Source: JAXMAF01 sp046350555
GTDB taxonomy: Bacteria; Planctomycetota; Phycisphaerae; Phycisphaerales; SM1A02
Direction of reading: 5' to 3'
DNA length: 64,000 nucleotides
Assembly (NCBI GenBank): GCA_046350555.1
Contig: JAXMAF010000005.1
Span: 310,001 to 374,000, forward strand
Shown here: positions 44,822 to 55,010 of the stretch, one piece after another
Layout of the letters: each line of letters begins with the position of its first letter
Numbering within the stretch: the stretch's first letter is position 1
The notes under the pieces: model-generated
What the model saw: only the letters and a program-made list of their open reading frames with translations
Told to the model about the DNA's origin: nothing
Database searches by the model: none
Program-made: the position numbers and the translations under genes

Positions 44822-45385
44822 TCATGCGGTGCGATACCTTCGGATGTCGAACGTCGGCCGGGCGGCCTCGGCGCCATCGGCCCGGTCCAGCTCGTCCAGG
44901 AGCGCGGCGCGGGCGCGGTTGAGGCGGCTCATCACCGTTCCGACCGGGATGTTCAGGTGCTCGGCGATCGACTCGTAGCTGAGCTGCTCGACGCCGCGCA
45001 GCACCAGGATCGCCCGCTTCGACTCGTCGAGCCGCCCGAGCGCCGCCTCGAGCCGCTCCTCCTCGTCGCTCAGCTCCGACTGCCGCTGCGGCGACGGCGT
45101 GCGGTCGTGAAGCGCACGGTCCATCGAGAGCTCGGGCAGGTCCAGCGGGCGGCGCGTGCGCGTCAGGCAGTTGATCGACAGGTTGGTGACGACCTTCCGC
45201 AGCCATGCGGAATAGGCCACCTCGCCCACGTCGGGCGGATCGTTCCAGAGTCGCACGAACGCCTCCTGGACGATCTCCTCCGCCCGATGTCGGTCGCGGC
45301 AGATGCCGATGCTGAGCGCAAGCAGCGCCGGACCAAGGCGCTCCATCCAGTGGCGGAGGTGAGATTCGGTGAGGCGTCGCGGCAT
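44822..45385 (-). CDS. ECF-type RNA polymerase sigma factor
   Basis: 187 residues from ATG 45385 (MPRRLTESHLRHW). Region 2 is visible as DRHRAEEIVQEAFVRLWND, and region 4 as RAILVLRGVEQLSYESIAEHLNIPVGTVMSRLNRAR. It lacks regions 1 and 3, as ECF factors do. It directs RNA polymerase to a stress regulon and is controlled by the zinc-finger anti-sigma factor just downstream. An in-frame extension to 45463 has no ribosome site and is Arg/Pro-rich. Confidence 0.9.
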   Translation of the reverse strand: MPRRLTESHLRHWMERLGPALLALSIGICRDRHRAEEIVQEAFVRLWNDPPDVGEVAYSAWLRKVVTNLSINCLTRTRRPLDLPELSMDRALHDRTPSPQRQSELSDEEERLEAALGRLDESKRAILVLRGVEQLSYESIAEHLNIPVGTVMSRLNRARAALLDELDRADGAEAARPTFDIRRYRTA

Positions 45386-45595
45386 GCAGGGCGGTCGGGC
45401 GGCGGGGCGTCGACTGGCGGTGAAGGGCGATCGAACGTTCTTCGCTCCCGGGACTGGAGACACGCGCCGCGGGCCGATGATTCCAGTTTGGCCTGTGTTT
45501 GGTCGGCCAGACCCGGCATTCTTGGCACGAGCGCCGTGACGGTGGCGCAGCGGAACTTGGTCTTGGCCTTGGCCTTGGCCGCCGTGCCGCCCGGC

Positions 45596-46803
45596 TCACG
45601 GTGTTCGTGGCGGGGCGCCCGATCCGGCCAGGGCGCCGAACCGCAACGCGGCATCGGCCAGCGGCTGCTGGTCGTCGCCGAGGCGCGGGTCGACGTTCAC
45701 GATCTGCGGCGCCGCCACGTCTCCCGGAAACGGGCCGTAGAGCGGGAGCGCCTCGGGCAGGTCGGCGGACCACCACAGGTTCTCGTCGAGCCGCAGCGCC
45801 CGGGCAGGCAGGTCGGGCGGCGCGTCCGCGAAGCGCCGAAGCTGGTTGGGCAGCCAGTGGATGAGATTGCCGCGGAGGACGACCGGTGCGAGCCGCACCG
45901 ACATCGGGCGCTCACCACGAAGGCGACGCCGTCGGGCTCGCTCACGGTGCGCTGCTCGATGAGCACGTCGTCGGCGCGGTCGATCGACCACGCGGCGGCG
46001 CATTGCGGCGAAGACGCAGCGCGACACGACGACATGGGCCACGCGCGCGGCGCGCGAAGGTGCGCCATCCGCGGGCGGGGCCGCCTCGACGCTGGTGCCG
46101 TCGCGTCAGCGGCGCTGGCGGCGCCATCCGAAGGCGTCGAGCCACGGATCAGCACGCCGATCCGCACACCTCCTTCGACGCGGCAGCGGCCGACGAGGAT
46201 GTCCCGCGACCGGCCCTCGATCGCGATCGCCGCGCCCTGCGCGGGGATCGCGCCGACGAACCGCGTGTCGGCGACGCCCACACCGGCGCAGTCGCGAAGC
46301 CGCAGGCCGGCGCCGTCCGGGGCGCCGGCGCGCTCGAGATGGCAGTTCTCGATGCGCAGCCCGATCGCCCCGACCAGGCGCACCGAATCGCTCGACGTTC
46401 CGTCGGTGCGCACGACGATCACGCGACGCAGCACGATGTCTTCGCTGCCGCCGTTCTCCGCGAGGATCGCCGCCTGCGATCCACCACGGCAGGCGACATC
46501 CTGCACGACCACATGGCGCGCGCCATCGAGCCGGATCGCGAACGCGCCGCCTTCGACCATCGCGGGCTGGCTGGGCGCGGCGCCGCGGACGATGATCGGT
46601 CGATCGGATGCGCCATGCAGCGCGGAGAAATCGAGGGAGACGTGCCGGCCCGGCGCGAGCACGATCTCGTCGCCGGGAAGGGCGCTCGCGACGAGCGGCG
46701 CGGTCGGCGCGCCCGGCGCCAGGGTGAGCGTCGCGGCCGCGGCGGGTTCGAGCCATCGGGCGGGGAGAGTGCTGGCGAGGGCGATCCACGCGGCGCGGCG
46801 CAT
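45596..46803 (-). CDS. Secreted right-handed beta-helix protein (interrupted by frameshifts)
   Basis: Start ATG 46803 shares its A with the stop of manA. A signal sequence (WIALASTLPARWLEPAAAA) precedes beta-helix rungs such as RHVVVQDVACRGGSQAAIL, DIVLRRVIVVRTDG and IGLRIENCHLERAG. The frame changes near 46,100, returns near 46,010 (SIDRADDVLIEQRTVSEPDG), and changes again near 45,915, after which VRLAPVVLRGNLIHWLP leads to the stop at 45596. Joining these gives about 400 residues. Beta-helix proteins often bind or cleave polysaccharides; no catalytic motif was recognised. The breaks are probably sequence errors. Confidence 0.65.
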
Positions 46804-47903
46804 CAGCGGCGCTCCGCGATCATCCGGTCCGATGCGGTGGGAACCTCGATGCGCAGGATGCTGGCGCCGGGGCTGAACTCGGCCTCCCATCCGCGCAGCG
46901 CCGCGGGAATGAGGACGGTGCGGCCGCGCCCCAGCCGACGGACGTCGTTGCCGCCCGCGAGCGTGACCGAGCCGTCGAGGACCATCCACGCCACTGGGGC
47001 ATCGTCGGTCGCGAGCGGCAGCGTCGCGCGGGCGGCCGGCGCCCCGGCGCGGCCGTCGTCCGCCGCGATCGCGTCGATGCGCTCGATCGAGAAGTGCGGC
47101 GTCGCGCAGAGTCGCGTGGTGCGGAAGCCGGCGGACTGGATCGTTGCGCCGCGGTCTCCGGGCCGGGCCTGCCAGACGCCCCGCTCCTCGCCGTGTCGGG
47201 ACCCCGGCCCGAAGATGCACTCGATCGACTCCTCGATGTGCAGCGCGCGCTGGCGCGGTCCGGTGCGGTCCCAGTCGTACACGCGGAACGTCGTGTCGCT
47301 CGGCGTCTGCACCTCGGCGACGAGGATCCCCGCGCCGAGCGCATGGCACGTGCCGCTGGGAAGATAGTGGCAATCGCCCGGCTTGACCGGCACGGCGACG
47401 AGATCCGCAACCACCTTCCTGTCGGCGAGGTCGCGTCGAAAGCGGGCTTCGTCGACGTCGGGATGGAGGCCCTTGTAGATCACCGCGCCCGGCGCCGCAT
47501 CGAGCACGATCCACGCCTCGCTCTTGAGATGGCTTCCCGGATGCGCCTTCGCGTATGCAGCCGTCGGATGCACCTGCACCGAAAGGTTCTCGCGCGCGTC
47601 GAGCAGCTTCAGGAGCAGCGGAAAGCCGCCCTCCTCGGCGGCGCGGGCCCGACCGAGGATCGAACGCGGCGACGCCGCGATGACCTCGCGAAGCGTTCGA
47701 CCCCGATGGTGGCCGTGATCGACCACGCTGCGCCCATCGGGCGTGGATTCCGGCAGGTCGGCGAGCACCCACGCTTCGCCGATCGGCGTCCCGCGCGGCA
47801 GCACGAAGCCGAACTCGGCCAGCCGTTCGCCGCCCCAGACACGCTCCTTGAGCAGCGGCGCAAAGGTGAGCGGTTCGACAACGGTGGTCTTCGACGAGTT
47901 CAT
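46803..47903 (-). CDS. manA: Mannose-6-phosphate isomerase, class I
   Basis: 366 residues from ATG 47903. ERVWGGERLAEFGF at the N-terminus, the zinc site LSVQVHPTAAYAKAHPG, the conserved Glu in LKSEAWIVLDA, and CHALGAGILVAEVQTPSDTTFRVYDWDR identify type I phosphomannose isomerase. It interconverts fructose-6-phosphate and mannose-6-phosphate, feeding GDP-mannose for polysaccharide or glycan synthesis. The frame is intact in a region where neighbours are broken. The downstream beta-helix gene begins within its stop codon. Confidence 0.93.
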   Translation of the reverse strand: MNSSKTTVVEPLTFAPLLKERVWGGERLAEFGFVLPRGTPIGEAWVLADLPESTPDGRSVVDHGHHRGRTLREVIAASPRSILGRARAAEEGGFPLLLKLLDARENLSVQVHPTAAYAKAHPGSHLKSEAWIVLDAAPGAVIYKGLHPDVDEARFRRDLADRKVVADLVAVPVKPGDCHYLPSGTCHALGAGILVAEVQTPSDTTFRVYDWDRTGPRQRALHIEESIECIFGPGSRHGEERGVWQARPGDRGATIQSAGFRTTRLCATPHFSIERIDAIAADDGRAGAPAARATLPLATDDAPVAWMVLDGSVTLAGGNDVRRLGRGRTVLIPAALRGWEAEFSPGASILRIEVPTASDRMIAERR

Positions 47904-48009
47904 CGGTGGCTTCGGTGGTTCGTGTCGTCGTCGTGCGCGCGGGTGCATGCATCCATCGGCGCGTGCGGCCGCGCATCGGGGAGGCGCGTCCGTCGACGCC
48001 GCGCGGTGG

Positions 48010-48489
48010 CTACATCTTCATGCCCGTCACCTCGGTCTCGAAGACGAGCGTGCCGTCGACGACGCCCTGGCCATGGCATGAGAAGCGGCGGACCCCGAAG
48101 CGGATCTCGCGGACCAAGAGGAGCAGCTTGTCGCCGGGCACGACCTGCCCGCGAAAGACCGTTCGGTCGCAATGCGTGAAGCCGAGGAACCGCGGCTCGT
48201 GCCTCGACGTCCGCTGGAGGTAGAGGAAGCTGCTGAGCTGCGCCGCCGCCTCGATCATGAGCACGCCCGGGTAGAGCGGGCGTCCGGGGATGTGGCCCGG
48301 GACCCAGAACTCGTCGTCGCGCACGTGCTTGACGCCCACGGCCCTCGTCATGTCCTCCGCGATCCAGATCACATGATCCAGTTGGCGCATGTGGCCGCAC
48401 TGCTGGTTGGTGCGGCCGATCTCCTCCGGCGTCGCGGCGACGGCGTCGAGGTCGATCGAGGAGATGTCGAACAGAAGTTCCGAGGCCAC
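48010..48489 (-). CDS. FabZ-like hotdog-fold acyl-carrier-protein dehydratase
   Basis: 159 residues. WVPGHIPGRPLYPGVLMIEAAAQLSSF matches the FabZ active-site helix, with His in GH(F/I)P and Glu in MIEAAAQ as the catalytic pair. FLGFTHCDRTVFRGQVVPGDKLLL is the following strand pair. The enzyme would dehydrate beta-hydroxyacyl-ACP in fatty-acid synthesis. The N-terminal 35 residues are an extension compared with classical FabZ. It could be a specialised paralogue rather than the housekeeping copy, since no other fab genes are close. Confidence 0.85.
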   Translation of the reverse strand: MASELLFDISSIDLDAVAATPEEIGRTNQQCGHMRQLDHVIWIAEDMTRAVGVKHVRDDEFWVPGHIPGRPLYPGVLMIEAAAQLSSFLYLQRTSRHEPRFLGFTHCDRTVFRGQVVPGDKLLLLVREIRFGVRRFSCHGQGVVDGTLVFETEVTGMKM

Positions 48490-48557
48490 GCGGCGTCAGG
48501 ATAGCCCGAACGCGTCTCGTGTGGCGAACGGGCGAGGCGCGCCGTCGATCGGCTGCG

Positions 48558-49849
48558 CTACACCTTCACGAGCTTGGCCTTCTGGAACTTCCCGCCGAGG
48601 ATCCGCTCGCTCGGGGCCTTCATCCAGTCCTCGAGCACGGCGGCGTAGACGCACCGGAAGTCGACCGTGAACTTGAGGTCGCCCTGGTCGAGATCGGTCA
48701 GCGACGGATGCCTGCCGAGGACGCCGGGGTTGAGCATGCCGCCCACGAGCAGCATCGGCGCCGCGGTGCCGTGGTCGGTTCCCTGCGAGGCGTTCTGCTT
48801 CACGCGCCGGCCGAACTCGCTGAAGCACATCGTGAGGACGCGCCCGTCGTTGCCCTGCGCCTTGAGGTCCTTCTGGAACGACGAGAGCGCCTCCGCGACC
48901 TGGCGCATCAGGTTGGCGTGCGGTCCGGCCTGGCCCGCGTGGGTGTCGAACCCGCTCAGCGACACGTAGTAGACGCGCGTCGCGAGGCCGTCGCGGATCA
49001 TGGCGCCCGACGATGCGGGCTGTCGCCAGCGGTATCGGCGGTGGAGGTCACCAGCGGCGCGCCTTCTCGACCGCGGCGCGGATGCGCTCCGACGAAGCTG
49101 GGCATCGAGCAGCGTGCGCATGAGAAACGCCAGTTGCGAGTCCTCCGCGACGTCGGGCAGCGCGCTTGCCGGTGATCTCCCGGTACGGCGACGCCATCGC
49201 CTTGTCCCGTCCTCGCCGAGCCATCGGAAGAAACCGCCGACTCGAAGCTCACCGGCTTCTGCGTCTGGCCGACATCGCCAGCGGCGCTGTACGCCCCGAT
49301 CGAGACCGCGCCCCTGTGGCTCGGGCGTTCCGTTGCAGGTGCAGTCGAAGTAGCGGCCGATCCAGCCGTGTCCCTTGCCGCCGGTGTCGGCCAAATCTCC
49401 CAGATGTCCGTCGAGGCGAAGTGGGAAGCGGTTCGGATTCGGATAGCCGACGCCACTGGACGATCGTCGCGACGCCGTCGTCCATCAGTTCCTTGAACGA
49501 TGCGAGCCCCGGATGGAGGCCGATGCCGTCCACGTTCGTCCGCAGCGCGCGTTGTTGCCCGCGCCCCGGCTCGGGAATCCCCGGCTGCGGCCGCGCATGT
49601 GGTAGTTCGCGTCGCCGTAGGGAACGACGGTGTTGAGCCCGTCGTTGCCGCCGGCGGGCTGTACGACGACGAGGATGCGATCCTCCGGCACGCCGGGCTG
49701 GCTCCTCGTCGTCGAGCCGAGCGGCATGCATCATGCCCAGTGCGGACGTCTGGATGAACGCCGGCACCGTCGGCAGCAGCGATGCGAGCGTCAGTCCCTG
49801 TTGCAGGAAGAGGCGGCGGGAATATGGCGTGGGGCCTTCCGGGGAGCAT
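48558..49849 (-). CDS. DUF1501 protein, exported (interrupted by frameshifts)
   Basis: The ATG at 49849 has a strong AGGAGG 7 bases upstream, but the frame is broken within 25 bases. Pieces in different frames read in order: a twin-arginine-like segment SRRLFLQQGLTLASLLP, VVVQPAGGNDGLNTVVPYGD (near 49,650), NVDGIGLHPGLASFKELMDDG (near 49,530), GWIGRYFDCTCNG (near 49,370) and an unbroken end from about 49,000 (RVYYVSLSGFDTHAGQAG, LTMCFSEFGRRVKQN). These are signature DUF1501 segments, a planctomycete-expanded family of sulfatase-like exported proteins of unknown role. It is paired with DUF1800 upstream. Confidence 0.82.
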
Positions 49850-49887
49850 TGAGGTTCCTCCTCGCGGAGTTGCACGGGGAGCGCGGC

Positions 49888-51478
49888 TCAGCAGGCGCAG
49901 TATTCCGGCATCGCGCCCGATGAGGGCGAGCGTCGCGACAAGGGCGGTCGTTGTCGAGCGGGCCGCCGGTCGATTCGATGAAGTCGACAGGCGTGTCGAG
50001 CCGTGCCGGCGCCGGCTCGCTGCCGAGCATGAAGCGCGGAATAGGCGATCGCGTCGCCGTCGAGGGCACGCCGCCGTCCTTGGGTGCTCGATCAGGTGGG
50101 TCGCGTCGAGGGCAGCAGCAGCTCGGCGTCCGGATACTGCTCCGGGCGGCGACCCATGAGCAGGTAGACGAGGATGTTCTGGCGGATAGAAGAAGGTGGA
50201 CGTGTTGATCCACGCCGCGACCGACGTCCCATCCCTTCACGTTGGGCGGGAAGAAGAGATCGGCCCATCAAGTCGCAGGCGGCTGGCGAGGGCGCGCGAG
50301 CGAGCGCACCGGCGTGCCGCTTGAGCGGATCGCCTGCACCACGAAAACTGCACCGGAGCTCTTGATCAGGGCCGCGGTGTTCTCCGGCGGCGTAGAAGTG
50401 CTCGCTCGTGAAGATCGCCTTCAGGACCGGCTTGATCTGATAGTCGTTGTCGCGCAGGTGCTTCGCCGAGCTTCACGATGACCTGCTGCGAGTCCTTCCT
50501 GGAACGCCGTTGCGCTGGGCGCGTCGTTGACGAAGAAGCGATAGAGCTTCCAGCAGATGAACTCGCTGGCGACCGGCCGCGCGAGGATGATCCGCAGGAA
50601 GTCGTCGCCGTCGAAGGCGCCGCTCCTTCCGAGGATGGTCTTCGGTCCGTCGTCGTGCTGCGGGCGCCGGAAGACGAACGCGTCGTCCTCGAAGGTGTAG
50701 CCGGTGAGCAGGGCCTTCCTTGATGTCCTTCTCGGTGTAGTCGTGGCCTTCGCGGGGACGAAGCTCCATCATCTCGCGGGCGAGGTTCTCGTTCGGCGAG
50801 GCCCGCCGGTTCTCGTCGTTGTCGAGATACTCCAGCATCGCCGGGTCGCGGATGATCGCGAAGCAGAGATCCGAGAAGCTGCCGGTCGCGTGCTTCCGGA
50901 AGAGCCGGTTCTGCACGAGCATGTGCAGCTGTCCTCGATCGTGCGGTAGCCGGTCGCAAGTAGCCGTGCCAGAAGAGCGTCATCTTCTCCCTCGAGCGGA
51001 CGGCCGGACTCGATCGTACGCCCGCAGCCACCAGCGGCACGGATCGCCGCCATCTGCTGGCGGTCGGCGGCACAACGACGGTTGCATCGCGCTGGTACTT
51101 CTCGAGCATCGCCTCGTCGGTCCGGCTGGCGGGCGCGGCGGATCTCGGCCCGTTCCTCCTCGGTCGGAGGACGCATGATGTCGGCGTCGAACCCGGAGGA
51201 ACCGTCGTCATCCTCGATCGGCGAAGGCGGCGTCGCCCTCCCCGTGCGCCCCTCGGCAGCGCGGCCTTTGCACCGACCGCGCCCCTTTCCCTCCGCTTCC
51301 GACGAGGCGGGGCGGCCCTCCGCGGGCCTGTCGTAGTCGACCGGGTAGTCGACCGCGTCGAGTCCCATGCGGGCGACGCCCCTCGCGGCTCGGCGTTCCG
51401 CGAATCCGGCGCGGTTGAGCAGGTGCGACGCCTTCCAGTAGTCCTTCGGCTTGAGCGAGCAAGCGGTGACGGTGCCAT
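49888..51478 (-). CDS. DUF1800 protein (interrupted by frameshifts)
   Basis: Start ATG 51478; after a shift the text reads LKPKDYWKASHLLNRAGFAE, the usual DUF1800 opening. Further pieces include NRLFRKHATGSFSDLCFAI and MLEYLDNDENRRASPNENL (50,922-50,760), which is the family core, and LLMGRRPEQYPDAELLL near 50,150. The most likely end is MPEYCAC with stop at 49888, resembling the short conserved C-termini of planctomycete members, 38 bases before the DUF1501 start. DUF1800 and DUF1501 are regularly paired and exported; their function is unknown. Frames change many times, probably through sequencing error. Confidence 0.78.
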
Positions 51479-51529
51479 GGCGACCTCGTGGGGTGTGCCC
51501 GCGGGCGGAAGGCGGCGGGGACGCACGAC

Positions 51530-52030
51530 GGAGGGCGTCGGGCGCGACGCGAAGGGAGCGTATGGGGGTCGTCGGCGATGCGCGTGGACCGGACGGCAGG
51601 GTGCGGGGGAATTCGGAAGCGCGGTCGGCGGCGGGGCCGTGGTCCCGCGCGCCCTCGGGCGTCGACCCCGATCCAGCGCTTGCGCGTGGCGAGCCATTGC
51701 CGCGGCGGCCTCGGCCAGGCGGCGGCGACCGCAAGGCAGCATGCAGCACGGCAGGAATACCACGTCCTGAAATCGATGAACCCCAACTCGTAGAGAGCAG
51801 CGACGACGACGATCCCGGCGAGCAGCCAGCACCGCCCGCGGGCGCGGGCGTGCGGCGCGTGCAGAGGGCGCGACGCACGCGAGAAGACCAGTCCGTAGAA
51901 GACCCAGGAATCGCAGGTACGTCGCTTCGCCGTTGGCCGCCGCGACACCGACGATCGCGGCTGCGACGGCGCGCGCCCGATCGCCCGAGGCGGGTCGCGT
52001 TCCTCTCGCGGTCGCTCCGCGCGTCGAGCG
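51530..52030 (-). other. Possible broken membrane-protein gene
   Basis: Hydrophobic pieces on the minus strand, LLAGIVVVAALYELGFIDF near 51,800 and an Ala/Val-rich stretch ending in AANGEATYLRFLG near 51,930, suggest two or three membrane helices split over frames. No start or stop can be fixed with confidence, and no family is recognised. It may be a separate small gene, or a further part of the membrane protein encoded just upstream. Confidence 0.3.
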
Positions 52031-52032
52031 CG

Positions 52033-52779
52033 CTACTTCGCCCCGAGGTGCGCGCGACCGTAGTCCCCTGCCGCGAGGTGCGCGAGGACGATCGCCGGGA
52101 GCCCCTGCGCTGAGCGGGGCGTAGGCCGCGGTGAAGACGAGCATCGCCGCGAACATGACGCCGAAGATGGCGAACGCGTGCCGGCTGGGGCTCTCGCGGG
52201 CTGGGCGATGAGCGTCAGGTCGAGATACGGGCAGGCAGGAAGCCGAAGACGAGCGTCGGAACAGGCCATGGCGAGCTCGGCCGGCGGCCAGTCCCGAAGA
52301 ACCGAAACAGGTCAGTCCGGCCGGTCCGAGCGTCGCGAAGCAGGCGAGCGAGATGCCAAAGGCGACGCTAAAAAAACCGGCCAGGCGCGCGCAGCGGCTT
52401 TTCGAGCGAGAGCGGCGGCGCTTTGCGAGGAGCGCGCCCCGCGATCAGCAGCGCGGTGCCGGGCGCCGCGGCTCCGCGAGGCGGCAGGAGCCTCGTCGCG
52501 ACAAAGGTCGCGAAGAAGCAGTGGTAGGCGATGGTGACGACCGAGAAGGCCCGAAGGAGCAGCGGATGCCGCTCGACGAAGCGGCGGCTTGCCTCGGGCG
52601 AGAGGACGTACCCGAACGCCGCGCAGCCGACCACGTTGGGAACGGCGAACGCGAGGAATCCGCCCAGCCGGGGTGCCCGGCAACGGCACCGGCAGGAACA
52701 TGCCGATGCACCACGTCCAGCTCGACGCGAGGAAGAGGCCCCAACAGAGCGTGAGCGCCGCGGCGCGCGGACGGTCCAT
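52033..52779 (-). CDS. Multi-pass membrane protein, unknown family (interrupted by frameshifts)
   Basis: Start ATG 52779 (MDRPRAAALTLCWGLFLAS), five bases after the DUF4442-like gene. Helical pieces follow in changing frames: WTWCIGMFLPV, GCAAFGYVLSPEASRRFVER, LLRAFSVVTIAYHCFFATFV, FGISLACFATLGPAGLT, then FAIFGVMFAAMLVFTAAYAP and a tail AHLAAGDYGRAHLGAK before the TAG at 52033. About 250 residues and six helices are implied. I do not recognise the family. An A7 run at 52,370 is one visible frame break site. Confidence 0.5.
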
Positions 52780-52784
52780 CGACG

Positions 52785-53410
52785 TCAGTCGCGTGCCTTC
52801 CGCCGCGCCTCGCGTTCCTTGATCATCGCCTTCGGCGTGCAGTGGAAGGTGAGGAAGCACTTCCCGACGCGCAGCTCGCGTCCCTGCTGCTTGAGCTGTT
52901 GGGTGATCTCGAGCTCCAGGTCGATGTTGAACTCGCCGCCGCCGGCGACCTTCGAGTCGAGGTCGTCGCTTCGCACGACGTGGTAGACGGCGGGCCCATA
53001 GCACGGACGGAGGAACCGGTAGCGGGCTCCTTGCAGACGACCGCGTACTCGCCGCCGCACTTCGCGAAGAGGTACATGCCCGCCGCGACCTCGGAATTGC
53101 CCAGCAGCGCCGCCCCGGCCATGGCGTTGTACCAGTTGCGGTTGAAGCGACGGAACGGAAGGACGGCGGCGAAACGCTCCGCGCCGAGTCGCTTCATCGT
53201 GATGCCGCTGCGAAACGCGTACGGCAGCCAGATGAGCGAGCAGACCTTGTGCCAGAAGTTGTTCCGCGTGCTGAGCCGGCTGATCGCGGCCTCGGCCCGC
53301 TCGGCCCAGGAGCGCCGCTCGGGACGCGCCGGTGCAAGCGGCGCGGCGTCGACCTCCGCGGGGGCAAGGTCCGCGTGCTCCAGGACGGAGTTGGCCTTTG
53401 CGGTGGACAC
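52785..53410 (-). CDS. DUF4442-like hotdog-fold protein (one frameshift)
   Basis: A GTG at 53410 is the likely start. The first frame reads NNFWHKVCSLIWLPYAFRSG, MKRLGAERFAAVLPFRRFNR and NWYNAMAGAALLGNSEVAAG, which match the DUF4442 family of thioesterase-like proteins. Near 53,030 the frame shifts and continues FLRPCYGPAVYHVVRSDDLD and KQQGRELRVGKCFLTFHC to the stop at 52785. About 208 residues in all. Family members probably act on acyl-CoA or acyl carrier substrates, but activity is not established. The single shift is probably an error. Confidence 0.65.
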
Positions 53411-53542
53411 GTCGAGGCGAAACCGCGGGCCGTGGATCGATCAGGCGCGCGCTGAACGAGGGCGAGGAAGGAGCGGCGAGCGCGCGTCCGGGCGGGTCGT
53501 ATGCTAACCGCCCTTCCGCCGTTCACCGCGAGGAATCCCCGC

Positions 53543-54378
53543 ATGTCGTCGCGTCGTCTGGCCGTGTGCAGTTGGGCCTCGCGCTGGGCGGCGGACAAGC
53601 TGATCGCCGCCCTGAGGAAGCTCGAGGTTCCGGCGGTCCAGCTCGCGCCGTTCCCTGGTCGAGGATCGTCCCGTGTGGGGTGACGCGATCGAAGACGCCC
53701 TGCGCTTGCCGGGGATCGAGATCGTCAGCGGCATGCTCGCGACCGTGGGCGAGGACTACTCCACGCTCGCGTCCATCACCGCCACCGGCGGTGTGCGGCC
53801 CGACGCGACATGGCCGGCGACGCTGGAACAGGCGCGGCGCGTGGCGCGGATCGCGTCCGACGAGCGGATCCCGTTGGTGACGTTCCGCGCGGGCTTCATT
53901 CCCCACGACGGGCCAGGATCCGACGCGGGGCGTGCTGATCGACCGGCTTCGCACCGTTCACGATCTCTTCGTCGCGCACGGCGTCGCCATCGCCCTTGAA
54001 ACGGGCGAGGAGGAGGCCGACACGCTGCTGGTCGCCTTGGCCGACCTGCGTCCGGCCGACCGCGGGGTCAACTTCGATCCAGCCAACATGATCCTCTACG
54101 GGATGGGCGAACCCTGCGGCACGCATACCCGGAAGCTGCGGGGTTGGAGTGCGCCAAGTCCACATCAAGGATGCCCGTACGGCCGCGCGCCCACGGCGAG
54201 TGGGGGACGGAGGTCGTGGTTGGCACCGGTGAAGTCGACTGGCCGACGTTCCTCGCGCGGCAATTGGGGGAGATCGCGCCCGCCGGTGAACGTCGTGATC
54301 GAGCGGCGAGGCCGGCGACGAGGATGGAGGACATCGCCCGGGCGGCAGGTGGTCAGGGGCACCTGGACGTCGGGTGAC
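53543..54378 (+). CDS. Sugar phosphate isomerase/epimerase, xylose isomerase-like TIM barrel (interrupted)
   Basis: Start ATG 53543 with AGGA 8 bases upstream (MSSRRLAVCSW). Pieces in successive frames: DKLIAALRKLEVPAVQLA, DALRLPGIEIVSGMLATVGE, LIDRLRTVHDLFVAHGVAI with ALETGEEEADTLLVALADL, VNFDPANMILYGMG, then GEWGTEVVVGTGEVDWPTFL and a final GHLDVG. This order is that of AP-endonuclease-2/xylose-isomerase-like barrels, with metal-binding Glu (LETGE) and Asp (NFDPAN). At least four frame changes are needed. Such proteins act on small sugars, for example inositol derivatives. The breaks are probably sequence errors. Confidence 0.7.
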
Positions 54379-54530
54379 GGGCGGACGCAAGCATACCCCG
54401 CTTGATGCCGCCTCGGTGCGATTCCGTCCGGTCAACCCGGGCTTCCAGCGCGGCCGCGGCCAGCGCGAGGCCGTGGAGAACGCATGCGCCCTCGCGCCCC
54501 GGAATCCGAGCGCGCCACCTATCTTCCGTC

Positions 54531-54827
54531 ATGCCCCACCTATGCTCTACGCCATCCCGTCAAGCCCGACAGCACCGACGGGCCGACGTTCGAGCACGAT
54601 GCAGCGCATGACCGACGCCCTTGACCAAGGATCCCGCCACGGGCAAGCCCGTTCGGCGCGTCATCCAGGCGCCGCACGTCGCCGGACAGTGGAGCGAGGG
54701 CGCGACGAAATCCAAGCTCAGCGACAAGAACCTCGACCGGCTGGGGTTCACGAAGTATGTCAACAAGGGCGGCGGCCACTTCGAGAAGCGGGCGGGGAAG
54801 GGACCGGAGCGGTTGGCGGCGGAGTGA
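54531..54827 (+). CDS. FmdB-like zinc-ribbon protein without the usual cysteines (interrupted)
   Basis: ATG 54531 opens a text that, with small indels corrected, begins MPTYVYAI and continues via GPTFEH, QRMTDA, then LTKDPATGKPVRRVIQAPHV and KSKLSDKNLDRLGFTKYVNK to the TGA ending at 54827. The PTY(V/E)Y start, the FE..Q.M.D spacing and PVRRVI are the framework of FmdB-family putative regulatory proteins. The four cysteines of the FmdB ribbon are absent: AI and TKDPATGK stand in their places. About 98 residues. The C-terminal part (LAAE end) is clean; only the front is frame-damaged. Confidence 0.55.
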
Positions 54828-54863
54828 TCGGGAGGGGGAGCGGGAGTTCGGACTTGGGAATTC

Positions 54864-54994
54864 GGAGTTAGGAGTCGGGGACTCCGTCCGACGCACGCGG
54901 CGGCGCAGGGTGTCGGCGCCGACGTCCGCGCGGAGCGACCGCATCCGTGGTCCGACTGCGTCTCCGACTCCTAACTCCTAACTCCTAACTCCTA
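54864..54994. repeat. Heptamer repeat with inverted partner between convergent genes
   Basis: Four tandem copies of ACTCCTA occupy 54967-54994. The 15 bases at 54964-54978 (CCGACTCCTAACTCC) are the exact reverse complement of 54864-54878, so the RNA could fold back over about 85 bases. A 12-base palindrome GTCGGCGCCGAC (54912-54923) lies inside. The region is between the FmdB-like gene and the convergent tsf gene and could act as a shared terminator. Confidence 0.7.
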
Positions 54995-55010
54995 ACCCCC
55001 GTCGCCCGAC

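Noticed and set aside
43617..45776. Extension of the anti-sigma frame upstream to 45776
   Set aside because: It would cover the complete ECF sigma gene in another frame; the ATG at 44744 gives the normal zinc-finger start.
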